A program made the position numbers and the translations under genes. This document shows, piece by piece, positions 42,246-49,545 of a stretch of 64,000 nt of DNA; the first letter of the stretch is position 1; every line of letters starts with the position of its first letter. The stretch is from Streptomyces sp. NBC_01235. Its GTDB lineage: Bacteria; Actinomycetota; Actinomycetes; Streptomycetales; Streptomycetaceae. Below the pieces are notes generated by a model. That model was not told the origin of the DNA and did no database searches. It saw only the letters and a list, made by a program, of their open reading frames with translations. Location of the stretch: assembly GCF_035989285.1 (NCBI RefSeq), contig NZ_CP108513.1:2294001-2358000 (forward strand), written 5' to 3'.

Positions 42246-42439
42246 ACGAGACCGCCTTGATGCTTGGCTCTTTCCGCCGCGGGTCCAACGGAGACTGGGA
42301 TTTCGTCCTCGGCGGCAAGGGCTGCACGGGCGGCCTGGAGGAACTCGTTCAGGACTTCGGCGTCGAGGTGGAACAGATCGGCCTGAGCCCGGATGCATGC
42401 CCGCCGGCGACACGGCGGTGGGCTGTCAGGACTGCTTGA
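42246..42439 (+). pseudogene. C-terminal shard of a TerD-domain protein
   Basis: ETALMLGSFRRGSNGDWDFV followed by LGGKGCTGGLEELVQDFG repeats the end of the intact Mrr-TerD protein. Bases 42248-42372 align with 45796-45920. The frame then runs on to 42439 without the original stop. Nothing upstream of the last 42 residues of the TerD domain remains. Confidence 0.7.
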
Positions 42440-42472
42440 CGACACGCGCCGTCCGAGCCAGGCTCCTGCCGC

Positions 42473-42838
42473 TCAGGCGGTGTGCCGGTCCGTGGAGAGC
42501 AGCCAGCGCCAGCGTTGGCGTTCCGTGATGAGGGTGGTGGCCACGAGGAGGGACACGAGGACTGCCGCATAGATGGGCCATGCCAACCATGCGGCGATCG
42601 CGGCCGCGGTGAGCTGGAGCAGCACGAGCAGGATGGTGACCGCACCCGGGACAGGGATGATCACCTGCGCCTTGTCTCCCGGAGTGGAGAAGACGGTCGG
42701 CAGGCCGATCAGTATCACCACCGCCAGGACGGCGAGCAGCCATGAGTACGTGGACAAGGCCCACGGGGTGGCCACCCAGGCGACGAGTTCCGCGGTGAAG
42801 CGCAGGGCGGATGCGATGCGGTCGTCCGGTCGTTCCAT
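42473..42838 (-). CDS. Small four-helix membrane protein
   Basis: 121 residues. After a charged start (MERPDDRIASALRF) come four hydrophobic segments, for example WLLAVLAVVILIGLPTVF and VTILLVLLQLTAAAIAAWLA. The pattern resembles small YrdB/DUF2568-like membrane proteins, but I cannot confirm the family. It lies between DUF4291/TerD fragments and is not obviously part of them. Confidence 0.65.
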   Translation of the reverse strand: MERPDDRIASALRFTAELVAWVATPWALSTYSWLLAVLAVVILIGLPTVFSTPGDKAQVIIPVPGAVTILLVLLQLTAAAIAAWLAWPIYAAVLVSLLVATTLITERQRWRWLLSTDRHTA

Positions 42839-43146
42839 GTTCTTCCCCCACCCGTTGTGTCGAACACCAGCGGAGGATCTTATGACGAATCACGCGCCAT
42901 GTGTGGAGTTCGGCCACACCCCCGTGGCCCTGTACGTCGGCGCGATCCTCAACCACCCCGCCACCACGGCCGTCGTATCGGGTCGACGGACCGAGCCGGA
43001 AAGGGGCTACCCCACCGCCTCGTTGCCGCCCTCCCCTTGATCGAGCGTCCCGCCCTCACCTGCCGCCGAGACGCACTCGGACGCCCCTCCATCGCCTCCT
43101 GGCTACCAGCACCAACCGCTGCAACCGCGGCCGCTACTGCGGCTCT
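42839..43146. other. Intergenic region with no supported gene
   Basis: A short open frame from ATG 42882 (about 52 codons, containing HTPVALYVGAILNHPATT) has no recognised homology and may be another gene fragment. Nothing else is seen. Confidence 0.3.
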
Positions 43147-43609
43147 CTACCGCCGCAGGTGGGTCAGCACCTCGTCCGCCACCGGGTACGGCCGTTCCTC
43201 CGGCAACAGCGCGGCCGCACGGTCGAGTTCACCCGCACGCACCCGGGCGTGCACCTCTCTCGCCAGCGGCGTCACGTCCTCGATCCCGACGATCCACTCG
43301 TCCGCGTACCGCACGGTCGCCTCCCCCGCGAGCCCCAGTTGCAGGGAGCGGTGGGGCAGGGGATTGAAGTGCAGGTCCCGTTCCGGGTCCCACTGGGCCC
43401 TCGCCGGGGATCGCTTCAACTGCCGCTTCCAGTCGGCCTGTTCACCGTGCACATCCGGGACGTGGTGCGAGAGACACGCATTGCGCAGCGCCCACTCGGA
43501 GCCGTCGCGGGTGATCTCGACGGCCAGGACGGTCTCCTGGCATCCTTCGCGGCCCAGCCACAGCGGTACATCATCCACAGGAAGCTGGGCTTGATCCATG
43601 TCAAGCCGT
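43147..43609 (-). pseudogene. DUF4291 protein, C-terminal three quarters only
   Basis: The frame starts inside the family core with TWIKPSFLWMMYRCGWA, but with a frame difference after it, and continues ETVLAVEITRDGSEWALRNA, RSPARAQWDPERDLHFNPLP and EWIVGIEDVTPLA to the stop. A normal DUF4291 protein has about 50 more N-terminal residues. Such a segment exists at 46111-46270 on the opposite strand and stops at the same motif. The function of DUF4291 is unknown. Confidence 0.75.
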
Positions 43610-43863
43610 GTTCACAGACCTTTCAGGGTGCGGTGCACGCTGCGAGATCGATACTGGCGCATGCAACCGTTCGGGCACTACGACCAGGCACGGCCTGGTT
43701 ACCCTCCAGTCACGTTGACCTGCGGGGATGGACCGATCGAGCTTCCTTTGGTGAGTGGATGTGCGGGACGGCGATTGCTGGCTAGAGTCATCTCGTTACA
43801 ACTGGTTGTGGGGACAACCAAGTGCCTTTCGGCTGCCAACGTCCCGGGGAGGGCCCGCAGCAC
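43610..43863 (+). promoter_or_regulatory. Upstream region of the Mrr-TerD gene
   Basis: It contains the 52-base repeat at 43694-43745, and a possible -10 TAGAGT at about 43786-43791. A GGGGAGGG lies about ten bases before ATG 43864. No gene is supported. Confidence 0.4.
43694..43745. repeat. 52-base direct repeat, left copy
   Basis: Nearly identical (about three differences) to 46275-46326 in the same orientation. It includes GGTTACCCTCCAG and GACCTGCGGGGATGGACCGA. The two copies flank the Mrr-TerD gene. Confidence 0.8.
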
Positions 43864-45924
43864 ATGAGTCGTCGTTCTACTGGTTTTGTCGGTGTCTGGG
43901 CTGAAATGCAACGGCAGCAACAGCGCCAACTGGAAGCCGAAACCAGACGGCGGAGACAGCAGGAGCGGGAGGCGCGGGCCTACCAGCGGCGAGCTGCCCA
44001 GAGCCACCGCGAGTACCGGCAGGCAGAGGCTCTGCGGCGCACGGAGGAGCTGAACGCGCAGGTTGCGTCCTTGCAAAGTCTTCTTGCCTCGGGTTGCCGG
44101 GCGCCGGCCTTCAGGGCCGCCTCCCTCATGCGGCCTGAGGAGGTACAGCCCTTCGCTCCCGGACCGTTGGCACAGCCGGTGCCCATGCCCGATTTCAGCC
44201 ACTACCAGACCCAGAGCGGTTGGACTGCAAGTCGCCGGGCCCAGGCTCAGGCCGAAGCACGGGCGCGCTTCGAGCGGGACTGGCAGGCTGCCCAAGCCGC
44301 GGAGGCCCAGCGACAGCAACAGTTGGCGTCGTACCAGCGGGAGTACCAGCAGTGGGTCGATACTCAGCTGGCTGATGTACGGCGGCACAACACGGGCGTC
44401 GTCGCGACAACCGAAGGGGTAAGGCGCCGGGATCCCGATTCCGTGATCGAGTACTTCTCCGCAGCTCTCTACGCCTCGACGGCATGGCCGGAAGGCTTCC
44501 CCCGTCAGGTGGCAGCAGCCTACGACCCACAGGCCCGGCAATTGGTCCTGGACTGGGAGTTGCCCGCCTACGGCGTCGTACCGGAGGTCAAGGCCGTTCG
44601 GTACATGTCCGGGGTCGACCAGGACAAGGAGACTCCGCGCCCGGTAAGCCAGCGCCGTGCTCTGTACAGGGAGGTCCTGGCTCAGTGCATGCTGCTTGTT
44701 CTCCATGAGCTGTTCGCCGCAGATGAGCTGGGTGCGCTTGAGTCGGTGACCTTGAACGGGTTCGTCGACGGGCATGACCCCACGACAGGCAGACCGGGCG
44801 AGATCTTCCTCGCAACTGTCATGGCCTCGCGCTCTTCGTTCCGCGACTTGCACCTGGCGCAGGTGGACGCAGGTAGTTGCCTGGCAGACGCACTGCGCGG
44901 ACAGCTCTCGGCCCGACCGGATCAGCTCACACCGGTACGGCCGAGCAGGCGGCCTCAGGATGTCGGGAACCGTGTGGTCTCCCACGGCGGCGACGAGGAA
45001 CCGGACCTCTTGGCCATGGACCCGATCGCTTTCGAGAATCTCGTTGCCGATCTCTTCCGGGCCATGGGGATGCAGGCGGTGACCACCCAACGCTCCAACG
45101 ACGGCGGCGTGGACGTCGACGCACTGGATCCGACACCGATCCGGGGCGGCAAGATCGTCGTGCAGGTGAAGCGCTACCGCAACACGGTGCCGCCCACCGC
45201 TGTGCGTGACTTGTACGGAACCGTGCAGGACGCCGGCGCCAACAAGGGTGTCCTTGTGACGACGTCAGGGTTCGGTCCCGGCTCACACACTTTCGCCAAC
45301 GGCAAGCCGCTCGAACTCATCTCGGGCGCCGAGCTTGTGGACCTGTTGCATCGTCATGGTCTGCGTGGGCAGCTTGGTGACGGTGGGCGCCAAGTCCCAG
45401 CAGAGCCGACGCCCTCGGTGCCGGACACTCGGCTGCCAGACGATTACAACGTCTTGGGCATGTCGTGGACCGGAAGCGTTGCCTTGGACGTGTGTGCTCT
45501 CGTCTGCCGTGGCAACCGGGTCCTCAGCGACGATCACTTCGTCTTCTTCAACAACCCTCAGACGCCGGACGGCTCGGTGCGTGCTCTCCCCGCCACTGCG
45601 CCTGACAAGGCCGCGATCTGTGTCTCCTTCGACGGGTTGCCCGATGAAGCCGACCGGTTCGTACTCGTGGCAGCCATTGACCCGGAGGTCAACCCGGACG
45701 CCGACCTCTCTGGTTTTACAGACGCGTTCATCCGCCTGCTCGACCCGGAGCTGGCCGAGATGGGACGGCTTGAGGTCTCGGACGGCCGGTCGCAGGAAAC
45801 CGCCTTGGTACTCGGCTCCTTCCGCCGAAGGACGAACGGAGACTGGGACTTCGTGCTGGGCGGCAAGGGCTACACGGGCGGCCTGGGGGAACTCGTTCAG
45901 GATTTCGGCATCGAGGTGGAGTAG
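43864..45924 (+). CDS. Mrr-type restriction nuclease fused to a TerD domain
   Basis: 686 residues in three parts. Residues 1-180 are a Gln/Arg/Ala-rich coiled coil (QRQQQRQLEAETRRRRQQER). Residues about 180-375 are an unrecognised domain (LYASTAWPEGFPRQVAAAYD). The Mrr nuclease domain (about 383-500) starts MDPIAFENLVADLFRAMGM, with catalytic residues in SNDGGVDVDA (Asp417) and VVQVKRYRN (Gln434, Lys436), all intact. TerD at about 540-686 contains VLGMSWTG, DDHFVFFNNPQTPDGS and NGDWDFVLGGKGYTGG. Mrr enzymes cut modified foreign DNA, and TerD proteins bind calcium and appear in stress and phage-response gene sets. The fusion suggests a sensor-nuclease for defence. Confidence 0.88.
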   Translation: MSRRSTGFVGVWAEMQRQQQRQLEAETRRRRQQEREARAYQRRAAQSHREYRQAEALRRTEELNAQVASLQSLLASGCRAPAFRAASLMRPEEVQPFAPGPLAQPVPMPDFSHYQTQSGWTASRRAQAQAEARARFERDWQAAQAAEAQRQQQLASYQREYQQWVDTQLADVRRHNTGVVATTEGVRRRDPDSVIEYFSAALYASTAWPEGFPRQVAAAYDPQARQLVLDWELPAYGVVPEVKAVRYMSGVDQDKETPRPVSQRRALYREVLAQCMLLVLHELFAADELGALESVTLNGFVDGHDPTTGRPGEIFLATVMASRSSFRDLHLAQVDAGSCLADALRGQLSARPDQLTPVRPSRRPQDVGNRVVSHGGDEEPDLLAMDPIAFENLVADLFRAMGMQAVTTQRSNDGGVDVDALDPTPIRGGKIVVQVKRYRNTVPPTAVRDLYGTVQDAGANKGVLVTTSGFGPGSHTFANGKPLELISGAELVDLLHRHGLRGQLGDGGRQVPAEPTPSVPDTRLPDDYNVLGMSWTGSVALDVCALVCRGNRVLSDDHFVFFNNPQTPDGSVRALPATAPDKAAICVSFDGLPDEADRFVLVAAIDPEVNPDADLSGFTDAFIRLLDPELAEMGRLEVSDGRSQETALVLGSFRRRTNGDWDFVLGGKGYTGGLGELVQDFGIEVE

Positions 45925-46110
45925 CTCGACCTGGGTCCTGAGCCGCTGCGTTGGATGAGGGTTGTGAACGGAGCTTGGTGAACCACGTCAAGCCGCGTGC
46001 GTGACTCTTGCGCGTCTCCAGGGCGGTACTGCGTCCGACGTGCACCGTCGCAACAAGCGGCGGTCGAAAATCGGTGGCCTCCTGACCTGGCCGACTCCAC
46101 GCTGTACGCC
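45925..46110. other. Region between Mrr-TerD and a DUF4291 fragment
   Basis: No gene is supported. It carries CCACGTCAAGCCGCGT (45983-45998), matching CCATGTCAAGCCGTGT at 43596-43611 in the same orientation at 14 of 16 bases. These may mark junctions of past rearrangement. Confidence 0.4.
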
Positions 46111-46270
46111 ATGGAACAACCGCACCGCAGGATCCGCGCGCTTCACACGGCATCCACGATCACCGTCTACCAGGCGTACTCCCCTGAAATCGGACTGCCC
46201 GCCATCCGCGACGGCCGATTTCCCGCCGCGAGGAAGCCTGACCGCATGACGTGGATTAAGCCCAGTTTCC
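46111..46270 (+). pseudogene. N-terminal fragment of a DUF4291 protein
   Basis: ATG 46111 starts EQPHRRIRALHTASTITVYQ, with AYSPEIGLPAIRDGRFPAAR and then RMTWIKPSF, the usual first 50 residues of DUF4291 proteins. Homology stops at 46270 and the next bases are the 52-base repeat that otherwise precedes Mrr-TerD. The missing part matches the opposite-strand fragment at 43147-43609. Confidence 0.75.
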
Positions 46271-46274
46271 CGGT

Positions 46275-46326
46275 CCTGGTTACCCTCCAGCCACGTTGAC
46301 CTGCGGGGATGGACCGACCGTGCTTC
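46275..46326. repeat. 52-base direct repeat, right copy
   Basis: Matches 43694-43745. It directly follows the break in the DUF4291 fragment. The sequence from 46327 to 46639 has no supported gene. Confidence 0.8.
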
Positions 46327-46639
46327 TTCGGTCTTGTCCTCGCCGTGACCGTCATCGCCGCCGGCCTTTCCGAAAACGCCCCAGGGGATACGTCTCCTCG
46401 ACCAGGCCACAAGCACCAACCCGACCATCGCCAAGGGCTTGGGGCGACACCGGCTTCAAGATGGCCGAGCAGGTTCGGCAGCGAGAAGCACGAGCCCGAC
46501 TTCCTCAGGCAGGTTCATATTCGCCTGCCCCTGGGCCTCTTGTCGGTCACTGCTTCCATGCGGTCCTGGGACCGTGAACCTGGGCGGTGCGCCGAGCGCG
46601 GCCGTCGCACCGACCAGATCCGCGTGCTGCGGCTGTACG

Positions 46640-47767
46640 TCAGCGGATCTCATCCGGCTTGACCACGAGCCAGTTCTTGTCGGCTGTCACCGGCTGGCCG
46701 AGCTCCTCCTGCCGGGCCGCGTTCGCCTTCTGCATGTCCTGGATCTGCGTAAGGTACTTGTCCTTGCGGTTGACCCAGATCCGGGTCCCGCCGTGTTCCA
46801 CGTCGGTGGACTGGAAGAGCATGGGGCCGTCACTGACCGGGGTGTCGCCCGCGACCAGAATCGGCTTGCGCCACTGGTCGATGTACGTGTCGATGGCGGC
46901 GGGCTTGCCCTGGAACCAGGTCAGCGGGGCCCACAGGGTCGGGGTCAACTTGTCGTTCGCGAGCTCGCGCGGGTCGTAGCGGCCCTCGGCGATCTCCTTG
47001 CGGGCGGTGGTGAGATTCCCGGTGACCGGGTCCTTGAGCAGCATGGAGACGCCGATGACGTTCTGCGGCTTGGCGCCGTAGCCGTGTTTGGGGTTGGACA
47101 GCACGTCCCGGACCAACTCCTCACTGGCGGCGCTGACGACGTAGACCTCGATGCCGTTGTCCCGCAGGGCCTGGTACAGCTCCTGCATGCCCCGGTAGAA
47201 CTGCGGCGGCTGCACCTGGGTCTTCGTCAGCTGGTCACCGACGTAGTACTCGGCCGGGATGGGCTTGCCGTATGCGAGCAGGTCGTCGACGTACCCCTTG
47301 AGCTGCTTCAACGTGAATCCGGAGAAGATCTGGGCAACCCAGGGGTAGCAGACCTGGTCGTCGATCTCGCAGAGCCGGTTGTAGTAGCTGTAGAGACTCT
47401 CCTGATGGTTCTTCGTGTCCTTGAAGGGGATGAGCCTCAGGGACCGGTCCATCGTCGAGCGCTTGAGCTTCCCCTTCATCTCCAAGTAGGGGAGCAGCGA
47501 CTCCTCGAGGTCGTACCGGTAGGTTGTGTTGTCAGCGTCGAAGACCGCGTACGCACCCTGGTGGGCGTGCTCTTTGATGACCTGGCCGAGCTTTTCGGCG
47601 ACCGGAGCGGGCCAGTGCTGCAGCTGGGCCGCCACGGCCTTCCCGTCCGTGCCCGCCGCCGTCGCCTCCTGGCGCGGCCATAGCCCGACGGCGCTCGCGA
47701 TCAGCAGCGCTGCGAGCGCGCTCATCACCGCCGACAGGCTGAGCCGTCTTCCCCTGCGTCGTGTCAT
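46640..47767 (-). CDS. Exported HAD-superfamily phosphatase (phosphorylcholine-phosphatase-like)
   Basis: 375 residues from ATG 47767 with AGGGAGG upstream. An Arg-rich start and hydrophobic segment (LSAVMSALAALLIASAVGLW) form a signal peptide or anchor. HAD motif I is FDADNTTY with Asp77 and Asp79. Motif II lies near VYVVSAASEE, and motif IV near VAGDTPVSDGPML. Inserted cap sequences (YSYYNRLCEIDDQVCYPWV) resemble bacterial phosphorylcholine phosphatases. It would act outside the membrane on a phosphate monoester. A frame extension to 47959 has no start support. Confidence 0.8.
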   Translation of the reverse strand: MTRRRGRRLSLSAVMSALAALLIASAVGLWPRQEATAAGTDGKAVAAQLQHWPAPVAEKLGQVIKEHAHQGAYAVFDADNTTYRYDLEESLLPYLEMKGKLKRSTMDRSLRLIPFKDTKNHQESLYSYYNRLCEIDDQVCYPWVAQIFSGFTLKQLKGYVDDLLAYGKPIPAEYYVGDQLTKTQVQPPQFYRGMQELYQALRDNGIEVYVVSAASEELVRDVLSNPKHGYGAKPQNVIGVSMLLKDPVTGNLTTARKEIAEGRYDPRELANDKLTPTLWAPLTWFQGKPAAIDTYIDQWRKPILVAGDTPVSDGPMLFQSTDVEHGGTRIWVNRKDKYLTQIQDMQKANAARQEELGQPVTADKNWLVVKPDEIR

Positions 47768-48230
47768 CTGGCCTCCCTTGAGGAGAGTGGAACGCCCCGT
47801 GATTGCTCCGCCCCCTCGGAGCATGGCGGGGCGGCAACGAGGTTCGAGTACAGCGTCAAGCGCGGCAATCATGGCCCGGCTATTGCTTGATACGCAACAG
47901 GATGCGCAATGTGAACTCGATGGAGTTGTAGTCCCGGGAAGAACACCGAGGCCGTGCACCTTCTTGCGAAGCCTTGGGGCGAATCAACGGGACTCCTCGG
48001 TCCGCCGGTATCGAGGCGGGGCTCGCGGCCCTGCCCCGGGACGAGGTCCTCCTGCTCGTACGGGAACAGGGCACAGGCGACCGGGACACGTTGTGAAGCT
48101 GCTCGAAACGCCGGGTCGCGCCCCTGGCTTTTCACACACTGCGTCCGACCACGCCGGGGGAAGTGGCGGCTGACCAGCCGCGCACATCGCTGTGCCCTGT
48201 GCGGAACACACAAGAGGAAAGGGGCACCGC
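47768..48230. other. Intergenic region with a possible gene fragment
   Basis: One plus-strand frame from about 48003 to a stop at 48096 reads GIEAGLAALPRDEVLLLVRE and has coding character, but no start or recognised family. Nothing else is supported. Confidence 0.3.
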
Positions 48231-48434
48231 ATGACTCTTCGACTGGCTCCAAGCGCACGCGGCCCCCGATACGGATATACCGACGTGCCCTACGGGCCCC
48301 TGAACAACGGGGTTGCGGACAACGCCGACCACCGGCACTGGACGCACATCCGCGCGGGCCGGGCCAACGGCTGTTCTCTGGACACCGGCGACCCGGACCT
48401 GCGAAAGCAGCAGGTCGGACAGCGCACTGCCTGA
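48231..48434 (+). CDS. Small hypothetical protein with a strong ribosome site (67 residues)
   Basis: ATG 48231 is preceded by GAGGAAAGGGG, one of the best ribosome sites in this section. The peptide starts MTLRLAPSARGPRYGYTDVP and is Arg/Gly/Pro-rich with a single Cys. No family is recognised. It may be a real small protein, a peptide precursor, or a truncated gene, since a TerD-like shard follows directly. Confidence 0.4.
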   Translation: MTLRLAPSARGPRYGYTDVPYGPLNNGVADNADHRHWTHIRAGRANGCSLDTGDPDLRKQQVGQRTA

Positions 48435-48437
48435 TCC

Positions 48438-48474
48438 GGCGGCAAGGACTGCACGGGCGGCTTGAGGGAACTCC
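48438..48474 (+). pseudogene. Third TerD shard (37 bases)
   Basis: GGCGGCAAGG followed by CTGCACGGGCGGC matches the GGKG-TGGL section of the TerD ends at about 42320 and 45860. Only this short piece is present, in a region with a DUF4291 fragment nearby. Confidence 0.45.
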
Positions 48475-48639
48475 GGGCGCTGCGCCACGCCTGCCTGTCG
48501 AGTTACCTCTGCGGACTGCATCCCGATGCGGTGAACTGCAGGCAAAGTGGCTTCCCACCGCAGGGACGCTGTCCGTCCCACCTACGAGAAGAGCAACTCG
48601 CCGGCAGCCGTTCACAGTCATGCCAGCAGCATGAAAAAG

Positions 48640-48830
48640 GTCTGTGAACGCTGCTTGATCATCCACGTCATGCGCTCCCGGCTCCACGTCGACGGGAAGC
48701 GGCCGGTGCGGGCCGCCGCGTGGCCGATCTCCGGGCGGTACGCCTGGTAGACGGTGAGCGTGGACTCGGTGTGGCGGGCACGGATGCGGAACTTGGGTTC
48801 CGCCTCGACAGGCCGGTCGTTGGGGTTGTT
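48640..48830 (-). pseudogene. Third DUF4291 shard, N-terminal
   Basis: On the minus strand KFRIRARHTESTLTVYQAYR and then AARTGRFPSTWSRERMTW is a second, diverged DUF4291 N-terminus. Homology breaks at the MTW motif, the same place as in the other two fragments. The sequence after the break contains GTTCACAGACCTTT, also found beside the break at 43611. Upstream codons give an Asn/Pro-rich stretch (NAPNNNPNNPND). Confidence 0.65.
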
Positions 48831-48999
48831 CGGGTTGTTGTTCGGGGCGTTCACGGCAGCAGCCTGACCGGCCATCCGTCAGTGGGTCACCGAATTACGC
48901 GTCCCCCGTACGAAATCCCGCGCCCCGATCCCGTATCGATCCCCGACCGATGCCGCACAGACCTTGGCCGAGCAGCCCCCATGCCCAACACTCGGGCCC

Positions 49000-49494
49000 A
49001 TGACGCAGCGTGTGGAGCTCGCCACCGTGATGGACCGGCTGGCCGTCGACGGGTTGATCACCGACTACGCGGTGGCCGTCGACGACGGTGACTGGTCGGC
49101 CTACCGGGAACTGTTCACATCGGACGGGCGGGCGGACTACCGCTCCGCCGGCGGAATCGAGGGGGATGCGGTAAACGTCGCCTCGTGGCTCGCGGAGAGC
49201 ATGGGGGTGTTCGCGATGCGGCAGCACCTCATCGTCAACCGCCGGGTGCGCTTCGGGATCCTGGACCAGGACACGGGCGACACCGCCCAGGTACAGGCCG
49301 ACTACGTCAACCCGATGCGGTTGGCCACGACCGGTGACGGCGACGGCTCCCCGGCCGGCGCGCCCGATTTCGTCTGCGGCGGCCGGTACTCCTTCGGTCT
49401 GCTGCGGACGTACGACGGCTGGCGGGTGCGTGACGTGGTCGTACGGGAGAAGTGGCGGCGGTTGCCGGGTGAGCCGAAACTCGCCCTGTCGTAG
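49000..49494 (+). CDS. SnoaL-like (NTF2-fold) protein
   Basis: 164 residues from ATG 49000; an in-frame TTG at 48964 has no support. The fold begins DRLAVDGLITDYAVAVDDGD, with YRELFTSDGRADYRSAGG and end VVREKWRRLPGEP, as in SnoaL_4 proteins. These include small dehydratases, cyclases and isomerases. It stands 51 bases before lnt. The substrate is not predictable. Confidence 0.8.
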   Translation: MTQRVELATVMDRLAVDGLITDYAVAVDDGDWSAYRELFTSDGRADYRSAGGIEGDAVNVASWLAESMGVFAMRQHLIVNRRVRFGILDQDTGDTAQVQADYVNPMRLATTGDGDGSPAGAPDFVCGGRYSFGLLRTYDGWRVRDVVVREKWRRLPGEPKLALS

Positions 49495-49545
49495 ATCGTC
49501 CGCGGCGCGCACACTGGAGGAACCCACCGGGTAGGGAGGTGCCTC

